Shown: positions 12,424 through 23,486 of the stretch, piece by piece
How positions within the stretch are numbered: the first letter of the stretch is position 1
How the letters are laid out: every line of letters starts with the position of its first letter
NCBI GenBank assembly: GCA_036365455.1
Contig: JAWQUS010000023.1
Location: 7,006,001-7,070,000, forward strand
DNA: 64,000 nt
Direction of reading: 5' to 3'
Source: Macrosoma leucophasiata
Lineage: Eukaryota > Arthropoda > Insecta > Lepidoptera > Hedylidae
Made by a program: the position numbers and the translations under genes
The notes under the pieces: model-generated
Database searches by the model: none
The model's input: only the letters and a program-made list of their open reading frames with translations
What the model was told of the DNA's origin: nothing

Positions 12424-12560
12424 TTTAACGAATTTGTTAAAGTGGCAAGAAAACAAAAAATTAGTTGCACCATTTGCAAATTGTTAAATTGCAAATGGTG
12501 CAACTAATGACGTCAAAACTTAAACCGTAACTGGCCAAGCTGCGCTGGTTAATGTTTAAG
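12424..12560. mobile_element. Small hairpin-bearing MITE
   Basis: Bounded by AACTTTAACGAATTTGTTAA on the left and GTTAATGTTTAAGTTAA on the right. The outer block TAATGACGTCA followed by GTAACTGGCCAAGCTGCGCTGG is shared with 37103-37245, so this is a repeat family. The centre holds a perfect hairpin at 12460-12508 with 20-bp arms (ATTAGTTGCACCATTTGCAA) and a 9-base loop. Confidence 0.65.
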
Positions 12561-13230
12561 TTAACTTCAAAATTATCTGTCACTGTCACTGTCACACACA
12601 CACACGTCACACTGACTTTAACAATGTCAAAAATAAAGATTTTTTTTGTCTATAATTTATTAGGGACTGAGTCGTCGTGCGACTATGCCAGCCCCATGGT
12701 TGTTAATTAATGTCACCTAATCAAGAATTTATAATATACCATTGCAAAGCATTTTACTAATATATAGAAGGTCGGCTAAGACGCTTTGGATTTCACCTAA
12801 ATTCCTTAAATCTACACAGTGATCTTTTAATATTATAGATCTTAAAAATACTCTGTTGCAACGCATTCTGCAATAACTGTTAAAGTCAATGTTATTGTTA
12901 TTGCTACATTTGACATAATCATAATTTTACAAATATTTTCGTGCAACCTTGAATTTCCAAAAATAAATTCACCTGCAATGAGAATTTTACAGCGTGATTT
13001 ATTAACCTCAAGGTGGATCAAATCTTTACCAATTATACGACTATGAAATTACATTAGGCGAAGACCTTTTAGCTCTCCGACTACCGGTGGTCATGTATCA
13101 GTAACATTTACATGTAGGTACACATTTACAACCATAATTTTAAAAAAATGGTTGTCACGTTTTTGGTTTTTATTTACGTTGTTTGTAACGCGTCAGTTTA
13201 CGTTGAACATACATAAAAATTCTAAAAACA
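12561..13230. other. No gene seen
   Basis: Contains a short GTCACT/CACA simple-sequence tract at about 12580-12605. Otherwise featureless AT-rich DNA. Confidence 0.5.
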
Positions 13231-13405
13231 TCACGCCTGTAATCCCCTAAGGGGTAGGGAGAGGTAAATCGGATTCATGCATACAGCCTAGATTCGCCGG
13301 TCATGTTTTGGCCCATGTAACAGGCGGCAAGCCTGTTGACATCTCCGGGCACTTTACCAAACTTTGGGGTAAGTACTGGGAAGCCTCCAGAAAATTAAAA
13401 AATCT
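13231..13405 (-). mobile_element. SINE-A 3' body fragment
   Basis: Reverse complement of the SINE-A body: CACGCCTGTAATCCCCTAAG, then TTTTGGCCCATGTAACAGGC, GACATCTCCGGGCACTTTAC and a decayed AAAATTAAAAAATC end. The tRNA-like head is missing. Confidence 0.8.
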
Positions 13406-14555
13406 ATCAAACTATAAATATCCCAACCTATCAACAATTTACCAGTTTATCATCAATCTACCAGTATTCCAGTTGGGCGGTCTATCAGTACGCCAGAATT
13501 CTAACAATTATAATGTACCGATCCTAATATTCATCCATACCTTTTTAACTCCGTCCAATACAACCCGAATATGAAATACATATGGGTGAATCTAAGTTAA
13601 GAGGTATTTTCAATGGCAATGTTAAAATTTATAAAAAATATACTTTATTAATTTGAAATAAAGCTGTGAGATCTTAAAACTTACTACCTTCTATAAGGTC
13701 ACTAAAATTTACAAGTGAAATGTATTTAATTTTGTATATAGCGACTGAAACATGAAATATGTAACTCCCCTGGACTGTCCCTTATCCCATGTCGTAAGCC
13801 AGTCAGCCATTTTAACTAGCTTGCAACCATTTAATTTAGAAACTAGATAAACTAAATTAATGTAATTTAAGGAAAAACGATACCTAACAGTTTATTATTC
13901 ATAAAATGTATATTGTTTAAATTTGTCCCTCGTATTTAGAATCTCTTCCCTTGGTGTTTTGTATTCGTTAAAAACTGTCGAATTAAGACTCTGGCGCGTA
14001 AATTGTGATCTAGAACACAAAGCTTTACCAGTGAAGTTAGCAGCAAGCCGTCGATGCGTAAGCACGCTACCATTTTTTCGCCACTGTAGTGACGCTACTC
14101 TGTAGAAGCAGTCGTGAGTCAGTGAGTATGTTCTTTCCACTGGTGGTAATATTTTATTCGCTATTACAAGTCTGAATACTGTAATTTCTTCATATGATTA
14201 CTATATTATATGGATAGAATCGTGTCCTTCTTTATTAATACCATATTACAAAAACTTTGATGATTACAGCGATATTTTGACAAATAATTATCTCCCCTGC
14301 CTCCTAAGGTGCCAGGGGAGAGATGTGCTGCCCAGGGAAGATAAACATATATGGAATTACAGTTTTTCTTGAGCTGAAATGTGTAGGTACTGACTTTTGT
14401 TTATGACACAGTCATCAATTATTATCCTACTGTATTTTGTTTCTCTAGTTTTTATTTATTTTAATTGCATGTGGACTTAGATCGTCCTCAATAAATCATC
14501 CCAGCTAGTTTTTGCGGATCCTTCGAAACTTTTATGATTATTTAGTATTTCATTA
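13406..14555. other. No gene seen; CAGGGGAGA cluster
   Basis: Mostly unremarkable. Facing ATCTCCCCTG and CAGGGGAGAGAT motifs lie at 14290-14324, with related CTCCCCTG motifs at 13766 and at 16131-16157. They may be the ends of an old DNA transposon (see findings). A minus-strand open stretch of 81 codons at 13895-14140 has no recognisable content. Confidence 0.4.
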
Positions 14556-15545
14556 TAGCAGCCGAACGACATCCACTGCTAGACAAAGGCCTCCCCCAAA
14601 GATTGCCACAACGAACTGTGCTGGGCCGCCCACTTCCAGCGATTTCCTACAACCTTCACCAGGTCGTCGGTCCATCTCGTAGGAGTCCTGCCTACGCTTC
14701 GTCTTCCGGTTCACGGTCGCCACTCTAAAACTCTTTTGCCCCAATGGTTGTCAGTTCTTCGAGCTATGTGCCCTGCCCACTGCCACTTGAGTTTCGCTAA
14801 TCGGTGAACTTAGTGAGCTTTGTTAAGAGCTATCTTAAGAGGCCCAGTGAGCGACCACGTTTCAGTTTTCTGTATGTTATCACTGGCAACACACATTGGT
14901 CAAAGACCTTCTTATTAAGACACTGCGGTAAATTGAACAAAAAGATGTATGTATAACGCTTTCCGTACGCTGCCCAACCGAGTTGGATTCGACAATTGAC
15001 CTTTTTTTCGAAGTTGGACGTACCTAACTTGTTAATTTGTCCCAGGTATACTTAATCGTCAACAACTTCCAAGTTTAGTACCTTCGACCATGACACGAGT
15101 GGGTGTGACATGGACATTTGACATGATCTTCGTGTTCATTTTAAGACCCATACCTTGGGAGGCCCTACTGTGGCCATTGAGCTTTGTGCCAACGTCTTCC
15201 AGGGGCTCAGCCATGGCTACGATATCATCCGCAAATCGGCGGTGGGAGATGTACCTGCCGTTAATGCTGATGCAAAGTCCATTCCAGTCCAGAAGCTTGA
15301 AGACATCTTCCATTGCAGTGGAGAACAGTTTCGAAGATATAACATCTCCCTATCTCACACCTCGCTGCAATTGGACAGCTTTCGAGTTCTGATCCTGAAG
15401 ACGAATTGACATAATGGCGTATTCGTACAAGCACCTTTGGATTGACTGTAGCACAGTCCAAATCTCGACCGAATCGAAGGCCTTCTCATGGTCCACGAAC
15501 GCTAAACATAGGGGCTTGTTATGCTCTGGAGTATTTGGAAACAAT
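14556..15545 (-). pseudogene. RTE-type LINE fragment, reverse transcriptase and 3' end, broken
   Basis: The minus strand reads, in order, a reverse-transcriptase block with FVDHEKAFDSVE, then QLQRGVR with a stop, then AMEDVFKLLDWNGLCISING and RFADDIVAMAE. FADD is the catalytic Asp-Asp motif of reverse transcriptases. Further on come a translated 3' region and the non-coding end at about 14560, near CCACTGCTAGACAAAGGCC. This end type, followed by a simple ATG tail, is typical of RTE elements in moths. Stops and frameshifts occur after GVR, after KLGS and later, so it is dead. The 5' half (endonuclease and early RT) is missing. It lies between the CTCCCCTG motif clusters. Confidence 0.85.
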
Positions 15546-16499
15546 TAATTCCCAACGTCGCCTTAATATTGAGGATGTATATGGATCCTAATTCTGATGA
15601 TAGGCCATTAGCGGTATTACAATCCAGGCAAAGAGCAGAAAAGCCAGTGTCCTCTTAGCGCTGCCAATATGCCAAGAGATAATGAACCAAAGCCCTCAAC
15701 ATCTGGAAAATCACTGAGTATGGTGACTTTGTGCTGGTAGAACTATAATTTTAAGTTGCTTGCTTGATAGGTAAAAATAAAATCACTATAGGTTTTTTGT
15801 CTAAAAAAAATATTTTTCTGTTAATTTTTATTTAAAGAAAGAAGTTCTTAAATTTTAGTTGCTTAATCTATGGACGTGTTTTTGTTTCAATTATAATTGA
15901 TTGTTATTAATTGATTAATTTTATGTTGATTTTATATAAAGAGTTACCTTTTTCGTGTTTCATAAATATTGAAAATTTTAAGTTAGATACTTTTATTGTG
16001 ATGATGGATGACATGGAAACTAAGTATGATTATTATTAATAAAAATTAAAATAATTGTGAAATACCACTGTTATTTGTTTCATGGAATAACATTAATGAC
16101 TCTAAAGTATCTACCCTGTAAGTCTTATCTCTCCCCTGTCTTCAGTATCTCCCCTGGTCTGTTATAAAAACATGAAATTTAAAAAAATTGTCTGGCTGTT
16201 GTCTATGTATGTAAATAATAAGTGTTTCGATCGAAAAATACTTAAATCACATTAAATTTCTAAAATATTTGTCTTGCCGTAGTTCCTAACAACTTAATAC
16301 CTCTTCACTTGGAATGACCCACATACAAACAAAAAAAAAATTTAGAATTTTATTTAAAGATTTTTTCGTTTTAAGTGAAGGAAGTATGTACATAAAGTGT
16401 AAAATATAACAAACAATAATAATAAATGAAAATTAGAATAGAATATTAACAGTAAAGTTGACATCAAATTTTTCATTATCATCTTTCCAAAAACTTAGT
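15546..16499. other. No gene seen
   Basis: Low-complexity AT-rich DNA. A CTCCCCTG pair at 16131-16157 mirrors the cluster near 14300. Confidence 0.5.
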
Positions 16500-16920
16500 A
16501 AAACAAATTTTAAATCTCGCACCCCTTATCGCTTAGTCCCAAGTAGATGACAGTTTTTGTATGGGCTACTTGGTACCGCCCCCTCCGTCCCTCGCGTCGC
16601 ACGCCCCGCACGATTGCTCTGACATTACACGTTCGTTGGATGACTGTAGGTAATTAACACGTTTGTTTTATTTAGACTGTGGTACTGATATGATTGAAAT
16701 TAATACAGGATGTATTTTCAGTTTTTTTTTTATTATGTGGAATTACTGAACTTCTGTTAATGTTAAATATAAATAAAGTTTGTGTGTCAGCTCCGACGCA
16801 CGACGGGAGTTTACTCGGTGTGCGTAAAGAGATCGCCAGTGTGCGGCCCAGTGGAAACACGTCCGCTCGGTCGCAGCGCTCGCGGGGAAATCGCGCGTAA
16901 CGCCTCAACTTTGTTTTACA
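16500..16920. promoter_or_regulatory. GC/CpG-rich single-copy island, possible promoter or 5' exon
   Basis: Two CpG-dense blocks (about 16570-16620 and 16790-16910) stand out in an AT-rich background and match no repeat in the window. The first contains a CCGCCCCCTCC GC-box-like string. Plus-strand GATGACTGTAG|GTAATT near 16648 resembles a splice donor. Open stretches on both strands (68-83 codons) are unconvincing. Composition suggests a transcription start or enhancer, but strand and target are unknown. Confidence 0.3.
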
Positions 16921-17089
16921 CATTTGTTTTTAGTTCTCATAAAATTTCCATACCGGGCCTTATAACCAAAAATATCGTTATGATCATCGCAATAAGACGT
17001 GTATCACAATATATCACACAATAAAATATGCATTCTTTTCGAAGTCCCTAATTTATCCCCATAAGGGGCAAACATATTTGAAATTAACT

Positions 17090-17257
17090 CGTTTTTGTTA
17101 CAGGTTTAGGTTTGGGTCACGGATTTGCATACGTGTACCAAATTTCAACTCGTCAGTGAAAATCGGGTGTGGAAGATGGATATACAGACGTACGAGTGAT
17201 CTTATAAGGGACGATAAGGGTTCAATTTTACCCGTGCGGTATGGAACCCTAAAAATG
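17090..17257 (+). repeat. REP-5 dispersed repeat fragment
   Basis: Carries the inner REP-5 blocks ATTTCAACTCGTCAGTGAAA, AGTGATCTTATAAGGGACGA and the terminal TATGGAACCCT, but lacks the usual hairpin tail. REP-5 copies elsewhere end GAGTCCGACTCGCAC-like followed by a T run. Confidence 0.5.
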
Positions 17258-17424
17258 GATAAATCCCAATAGCACTTACTTTATTTTTACTTTTTGTTGA
17301 TAAATTTTATATTATTTACCGATAAGATAAAACGATATATAAATTTTAATTTATCGATATTCTTTTTTTTCGGATGTTAATAAAAATACTCAATGAATGA
17401 TGTCATTATTTTTATATTATGACT

Positions 17425-17640
17425 AGCTGTGCTCGCGACTCCGTCCGCGTGAGAATGGATGATTGTTCAGTATCTACCCGGACGAAGTCGTGGGCGCAGC
17501 TAGTATAAAAGTAGCCTAAGTTACTCCTTATTATCTTACGTAAGATATCTGCCAGTGGAAGACTCGTTAAAATCGATGCAGCCGTTCTCGAGATTAGCGG
17601 AAACAAACAGACAGACAGACAAAATTTGTAAAAAAAAAGT
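17425..17640 (-). repeat. REP-4 dispersed repeat, partial
   Basis: Contains CTAGCTGTGCTCGCGACTCC, then the near-inverted GACGAAGTCGTGGGCGCAGC, and ends with a CAGACAGACAGACAAA tract. The family occurs again at 40945, 43962, 53440 and 57160. Confidence 0.6.
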
Positions 17641-17734
17641 TTTTAATTTTTTTTTCTAGTTTACATTGATGGTAAGAATACTGTAGCCTTTTAACATTTA
17701 CATGAAACTAGCGATGTAGATGCATTGCTAGTTA

Positions 17735-17898
17735 CTCCTGAGGCTTAAGGTATTATGCATTCTATGCCGGAAATTGCAGGGTTTTACATTACCACCTGTC
17801 CGGTAGCGCTGAACACTACCATTTATCGGTAAGTCGATTAGGTAATGCAGTGGTGCCTACGCCCGCGAGCTCCGTCACTGGATCTCTATCACCAATGA
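17735..17898 (+). repeat. REP-1 3' half
   Basis: Good copy of the REP-1 3' region: CTCCTGAGGCTTAAGGT, ATTACCACCTGTCCGGT, TAGGTAATGCAGTGGTGCCT, ACGCCCGCGAGCTCCGTCAC. It lies immediately upstream of the Tigger element. Confidence 0.75.
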
Positions 17899-18159
17899 AA
17901 TAATTACTCAGCTATTATAACGACTTTCCCGGCGGTCTTACTCAAAAGCAATATTGATAGACTTTAATACAGTAGAGCGTCGATTATCCGAACTAATTGG
18001 GGGGACGTGGGTGTTCGGAAAACCGGTATTTTTGGATAATCGAACTAATGTACATATATTGATTCAGCCATACAAATTTACGTAAAGGTAAATGAAAACC
18101 ATATTATTTACATTTATGAATATTTTAAAAAACAAATAGGAAATAAACGAAAAAAAAAG

Positions 18160-18260
18160 GGAGGTCGTAGGTTTGATTCCTGCCCGAAATCATTTTTTTT
18201 TTCTGTTTTTTCTTTAATTTCTAAAGTTCACTCGCATGTGTTATTGCCAAAAATGAATAG
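18160..18260 (+). mobile_element. SINE fragment nested in the Tigger element
   Basis: B-box-like GTAGGTTTGATTCCTGCCC followed by a T-rich stretch, TCTTTAATTTCTAAAGTTCA and the SINE-B-type tail CATGTGTTATTGCC. The tRNA 5' half is missing. Confidence 0.6.
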
Positions 18261-18355
18261 TACAAATAAATAAAAAAATAATAATAATAAAATAAACAAA
18301 AAAGTGCAGACAATCTTGTAGTAAAACTAGTGTTTACGAATTACAATTAACGCTT

Positions 18356-18545
18356 AAAAAACTCTTGAATCTTCGTCTGCCGAAGCAAGCCTACCCGCTT
18401 ACGAGCGGCTAGATCACGTACTTTTTTGAGAACAGATACTGGTCGCTCTCGGCCTGTGTTTCAAACCAGCGCAAGGCAATATCTAAGCAAGTAAACGCTT
18501 GAGAAGCACTAACTATGTTTTCAACTTCATTATCTGAACATACGA
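18356..18545 (-). pseudogene. Tigger transposase C-terminus, frameshifted
   Basis: The minus strand reads DNEVENIVSASQAF, then ALRWFETQAESDQ; after a one-base loss it continues VLKKVRDLAARKR and then a Gln/Lys-rich end. The order, an acidic DNEVE-like start, a conserved A-(L/I)-x-W-x-E/F helix and a terminal KKVRDLAARKR, is characteristic of pogo/Tigger and JRK-type transposase C-termini. Nothing upstream is intact. Confidence 0.8.
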
Positions 18546-18835
18546 GTACAACATGTTCTGCTTATTCTTGTATTACGTATCTATTACTAATAATAAGTTT
18601 AATGAGGAATTGCAACTTCCGTACAAACCATCTCTGGTTTAAGGGAGTGAAGCTGATCGGCAAATATGTATTTTACTGTGTATTCATAAATAAATAAAAT
18701 AAAAAAAAAACAAGTGAACGAGTCGCGACAAATGGGCGAAAACTGAAGCCCGGGCGGCATTGACCCGCGCGTTACTACGTTCGGATAAGCGGTCGTTCGG
18801 TTAAGCGACGTTCGGATAATCGACGCTCCACTGTA

Positions 18836-19962
18836 TTATCATTTGACGACGAGGGTCCATACGGTGCCACTGTTTACGACTGATTTGATTTTATCAAACT
18901 CACTAATGTTTCGCGAGAAGGACGCCCTTCTATAGCGACTACTAACGCTCCAGTTCATTGCAAGATAACTTATCGAATATATTTTGTCTCCTTCGAGATG
19001 CGGACGTTGCATCTGAAGAGACCACGGCTCACAATGTTTCTTTTTCATGAACATATTTTTTTTAATTAATATGCTGTACTATAAATTTTGTAATATGCAT
19101 TTTTATCATTAGAAATGAATGATTAAGTGAGTAATTTATTTTCTCGTCTCGCGTCTGTTTTTGTGTTAAAATAATTGTCCAATACATTTTTCCTTTAGTG
19201 GACCTCTTTTTATGAAATTTATATTGCTTATTGCTATAATTTAAAAAATATATATATAAAAAACAGGTACTTAGGTATGTTTTGTTCATTATCCCTAACT
19301 GAAGACAAATTTTTCTTTCCAATTTTCTTTAATTTATAAATTCCGTCGTATGTGTTATTGCGAAAAATAAAAATAGTACAATATTTTTTGTTGTATTACA
19401 ATTAGTCTTGCTGTCTTGCAAATATTTTATTTTCAAAATATTTGAATAAAACGATTTTTTTCTTAATTTTGTCATAATTGACATTCATTTCTTGTCATGC
19501 CATAACATATTTTTTTCATTTATAAATTCATTGTTAATCAACTAAATTCTTTTATATGTTAACCTATTTCCGACTGTGATAGATTTGTTTCGTACACTTC
19601 TTAAAATTATTAAAACAATACAGGTAAGTATTACAAAATTTCATATTTGATTAATAAAAAAAATAACTAAATTTTTAAATACAGGATAACCGATATAAAA
19701 AGTTCTGTGCTATTGTATTCTAGTTATAGAGTTGTAGTTCTTTTTTTTACTACAATTTTATTTCATGGCTTGCTGAACCCAGTATTTTTTTCTGCCTTAC
19801 TTGTATGATTTTGTCATTTATTATCATTGCCATTTTTATCGTTATTATCATCGTGCGTATCTTTAGACTAAGTACCTATATCTATACGTGATATTAGTAC
19901 ATTTTGGTGTATTTATCTCCTATGTTTTCAACGCACCTTTTTTGTAAAAACGTATATTTGAC
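18836..19962. other. No gene seen
   Basis: AT-rich DNA with long T-runs. A SINE-B-like tail (TATGTGTTATTGCGAAAAAT) occurs near 19350. No coding evidence. Confidence 0.5.
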
Positions 19963-20015
19963 GAGCCATGTGACACAGATTTATACCTAGTGTGCTGCTG
20001 TGAGTGTAAGCGTAT
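19963..20015 (+). mobile_element. SINE-C 3' tail fragment
   Basis: Matches the SINE-C end: GACACAGATTTATACCTAGT followed by CTGTGAGTGTAAGCGTAT. Head and body are missing; compare 32341 and 37530. Confidence 0.6.
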
Positions 20016-20290
20016 ATAAAAAAACTTTCGTGCCTCCTTAAAAGCAACAACGATAATAATTAATCTATCATTATCGCTTGTTTGTCACTTACGAAGTCAG
20101 ATTATCATTATTATGAAAGATTGACAGCAATAACAATTTCGATAGGCGGTCGCATAGCTAATCGGAAGATCCTCCCTTTTCATCGAAGAAACATTACATC
20201 GCGTTCCTCTATCGACTTTGCCCCGGTTTCCCACGCATGAAAGTTATCAGATAAGGGTTTCTTTTCCGAACGGTCTTATTAAGTGGGCAT

Positions 20291-20356
20291 GTCTCGAGAC
20301 GGCACTAGTCTATTTCACCGGGCAATCGGTGAGCGCAGAAGGCGCTCTAGCCCAAG
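20291..20356 (+). repeat. REP-3 dispersed repeat core
   Basis: GAGACGGCACTAGTCTATTT, CACCGGGCAATCGGTGAGCG and AGGCGCTCTAGCCC follow one another as in the copy at 5327. Confidence 0.65.
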
Positions 20357-20430
20357 ATAAGTGGGACAACATTCTTGTCGCAACTCGCACTGGTTGGCTC
20401 AGATTTTAGCAGATAATACTGTATCTAACC

Positions 20431-20570
20431 TAACAAGAAATATTGCACATCGACCATAAGAAGGAAACTTCGGCTTATTTCGGGCTTGTAGAGCGTTGTC
20501 TCTTTCGCAACTTACCTATGTGATTTTTTGTCGACCATTTTGATCAAGTTTTGACCAATACAATTGAAAA
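20431..20570 (+). mobile_element. MITE-a, 5' half
   Basis: Begins ACAAGAAATATTGCACATCG, the MITE-a terminus, and continues through CGGCTTATTTCGGGCTTGTA to GACCATTTTGATCAAGTTTT. The 3' half is absent. Other copies lie at 24141 (3' half), 26685 and 58953. Confidence 0.7.
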
Positions 20571-21007
20571 ATTGAAACGTCTCAAGATTTGTTGTTATCT
20601 GTGTTTGCATTGACATAAAATATGTTTTTATAATCATGTATGTCTATAAATTTGCTTAAGTTGATGTTTGCATTGTCGCTATCCAAATCACACAATTTGT
20701 CTAATTTAGAGTTTTTTATAGTTTTCCGAACCATCTGGTAAACACAAAACGTGTAGTGGACAAGATCCGATACCCTGAGTGTAAATCTGACAACCTCATC
20801 AAACAATATGTTCCAAGACTTCTTATTAATAAAACTTGTTGTTGTCTTTTGAATTGATTCCACGATGTGTGTTTTGTGTGTGTGCAAACGCGATACGATA
20901 CATTGTCAAGAAACAGGGATTTTAACATATTTTTATGTGAATGTTTCATCAATGCAAACTCACGATTAGTAACATTCGTATACATAGGTATACAAGTCAG
21001 ACAAGAC
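20571..21007. other. Unassigned DNA with overlapping minus-strand open frames
   Basis: Two minus-strand open stretches (20582-20887 and 20716-21009) overlap in different frames and span a CA-rich tract. Neither shows a motif I recognise, and no splice signals or poly(A) signal join them convincingly. It could be a decayed transposon ORF with a frameshift. Confidence 0.25.
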
Positions 21008-21325
21008 ATATCTCATTTTCTTAAAGAAAAATGGAAAGAAAAATTTGACTTCAGGCGAGACTCGAACTTGCGGCCACTGGGAATCTAGTCCAGCCGCTCT
21101 TCCAACTGAGCTACCGAAGTCCTGCCCGATTTGTCAAATCTTTCCTTCACATTTATTGCATTGCCTTATGGTGGCAGCAGCGCCATCTATTGCCTCACTA
21201 TGCTAGTTAGGCAACCGATATAATAAACTTTGCAGTTTATTGAATATCGTAAAGAAGTCACTTTTACCCTTAATAATTGTTTTATATTATTTCGCATTAG
21301 CACATGCTTGTGAAATATATATTTT
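21008..21325 (-). mobile_element. SINE-B, long copy with upstream flank shared with 44960-45290
   Basis: On the minus strand the tRNA-like head reads GACTTCGGTAGCTCAGTTGG with B-box AAGTTCGAGTCTC and a GACTTC/GAAGTC-paired acceptor stem, followed by TCAAATTTTTCTTTCCATTT. On the other side lies about 170 bp of non-tRNA sequence shared with the copy at 44960, including an AGCGCCATCT (AGATGGCGCT) motif at 21179-21188. It is not a functional tRNA gene: the anticodon loop would read AGA (Ser) without the long variable arm of Ser tRNAs. Confidence 0.85.
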
Positions 21326-21837
21326 TTAGACGACGTAGCTCGCGATCCCGTCTGATACGAGTATACCTACTTCCCTAAATAAATAAAATACATATTTACA
21401 TTAAAATAGCCTAATATAAATCAATAAAATAAAGTAAACTAAATTTAAACCTTAAAATTATAAAACTTTAAACATATGTACAAACTTAGGTACTATATGC
21501 GTACGTAACCTACCTAAAATATAACAAATACTTAAACCATTAAACTTACGTCATAGATCCACCACAGTAACTGCGGGTCGGTGCAAATTATTATTAAAAA
21601 TTGTATTTAAGGTACATGTGAAAACTAGTGCATAGACTTACCTTCTTTTCTACTGATAAAAATAAATATGCACGTATACGGAGGGTATTTCAAGTTGTCG
21701 GACAGTCGGTTTTCTGTCTCATAGATACTCGCTTACCATTCTCTCACCTCTGCATACGTGTATCAGTTTAAAACTTCAAACCTGTGTTCTCGTTTCGAAC
21801 CATCACCACTCCACGCAACCCTCGTCCGTAACATATT
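21326..21837. other. No gene seen
   Basis: AT-rich intergenic DNA; no repeat or open frame supported. Confidence 0.5.
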
Positions 21838-21945
21838 TTTTTAAAGAAAAATGGAAAGAAAAATTTGACTTCAGGGGAGACTCGAACACGCGGCCACTGG
21901 GAATCTAGTCCAGCCGCTCTTCCAACTGTTGCTTCGGTAGCTAGT
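21838..21945 (-). mobile_element. SINE-B head copy
   Basis: The same 3' flank and tRNA-like head as 21008-21325 (AAATTTGACTTCAGG, GGCCACTGGGAATCTAGTCC). It is interrupted near the tRNA start, where TTGCTTCGG replaces the expected sequence. Confidence 0.75.
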
Positions 21946-23140
21946 AAAACAAATATCTCATTTTCGTTGAATAACTTCCTCAAGTTTTACGTACGTATTA
22001 TAAATATAAGATTGCGTTTTATATTTGATTCAATAGCTCAAATAGTGACTTGCAAAACGTATTCGCGGAATATTTGGATTGTTAAACCTGTCTAAAATAT
22101 TGCGTCAACGTAGGTATAAAAAAATGAACTTTGTACTGTAAGTATAGAACAAATGTTTACAGTCCAAAGTCCAACATAGCACTTTTAACGCGAAAACCCA
22201 GTTCAGTGTGAGTAAGCCGCGCATCGATGGTTCAGTCTATAGTTCTACGATGAAAATTATATAGGTAATTGTTCTATAGGTCGAAGTCGAAGTTCGAAGT
22301 TTATAAAATAAAATAAAAAAAGGCCATTTTTTCTACTCCATTTTCGTGCATGCTTAACAGTAATAATAAAATAATCAACAATTATCTATTAAACAATTTA
22401 AAACATTTTTGGACATAAATTATACATTTCTTAATTCATTTTACAATACAAGTTTATCATTTACAAATACATGAAAAATTATACAATAGAAATAGATGTT
22501 TATTATTTACAAATCTACATGTTCAGTTTTATTTTTGTTATAATTATTGCAATGTTACGTTTAAAATTTATATTATACTTATATTATCATTCATTTTTAT
22601 TATTCGAAGTCAGTTTAGTTAACTTTAAATGGCCCCAAATGTATGCTGTTCAAATCTTTGCACTACACTAGGTGACCGGGCGAACTTTGTACTGATTTAG
22701 AATCAAATAATGTGTCGAAGATTTGACAGATACAACTATTTGTATTAGGATATTAAATTGTTGTTTTCACAATTTTCCTTACAATCTCTTCATATTTTTT
22801 ACCTTTTAAATCGTCCATGGATTATTTAAAAACTAACATTAGTAAAATTTAACTGTTCAATTTGACATCTCCACGCGTTTTATACATACAGGATCTTGAC
22901 ACACAGACAATGAAGTAATCTTTTATGGGTCCCTTTTTTTTCCTTGAGAGTTACATATGGAAGCATAAAAACATTGGATATTGTGGCTTACAATAGCAGA
23001 AATAAAAAATTGCGTTAACCATCATTTGGACTTTGGAACAAGAATTAGATAACTAAATGAGTCATGTGTTTTTATAAAGGCACGTTTTATTAGGATTTTT
23101 CCATAAAGAAAAAGGGAACTCTTGGAAGTACTAAAAAAAA
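21946..23140. other. No gene seen
   Basis: AT-rich DNA with AAAATA runs near 22310. A hydrophobic 66-codon plus-strand frame at 22471-22671 is Leu/Ile/Tyr-rich, as expected of random AT-rich sequence. Confidence 0.5.
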
Positions 23141-23420
23141 GTAACTTCACGTCTGTAATCCCCGAAGCAATATGCTTGCAATGGCTGTTTGCAAGCATAC
23201 ATGCAAACAGCCACGATTCGCCGGTTACGTTTTGGCCCATGTAACAGGTGGCGAGCCTATTGAAATCTTTGGGCATTACTAAACTTCGAGGTACTAGGAA
23301 ACTTTAAGAAAATTGAAAAAGGATTTTACAACGTTATCTCTGATATCCCCTGACCCGGGAATCGAACCCAGGACCCCAGCGTAGTAGTAGTGGCCTGCTA
23401 CCACTAGGCTACTGAGGCAA
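23141..23420 (-). mobile_element. SINE-A, near full-length minus copy
   Basis: Reverse complement carries the tRNA-like head (GCCTCAGTAGCC, TAGTGGTAGCAGGCC, GGGTTCGATTCCCGGGTC) and body. A ~15-bp inverted CAAACAGCC/GGCTGTTTG insertion appears near the body end at 23175-23215. Confidence 0.85.
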
Positions 23421-23486
23421 TTTATATAATTTTTTTAGAGCCCTTGATTACCTAATTTTATTAATCACATTATACCGCCGACAAAA

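Larger units (their letters stand above)
17970..18833. mobile_element. Tigger/pogo-family DNA transposon relic with TA target duplication
   Basis: The 864-bp element starts CAGTAGAGCGTCGATTATCC and ends with the reverse complement of CAGTGGAGCGTCGATTATCC; the first 24 bp match at 23 positions. It is flanked by TA at 17968-17969 and 18834-18835, as expected for Tc1/mariner/pogo insertions. The TIR sequence and the remnant coding region (18356-18545) place it in the Tigger branch. A SINE fragment sits inside at 18160-18260. The transposase DDE core is gone. Confidence 0.88.

Noticed and set aside
20582..21009. Two minus-strand open frames of about 100 codons that could be a frameshifted gene
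   Set aside because: They overlap in different frames around a CA repeat, with no recognisable motif, start context or splice signals; kept only as unassigned DNA.
21052..21120. tRNA gene on the minus strand
   Set aside because: The acceptor, D and T arms are tRNA-like, but it is attached to a SINE body, occurs in several copies, and the anticodon would be Ser without a long variable arm.
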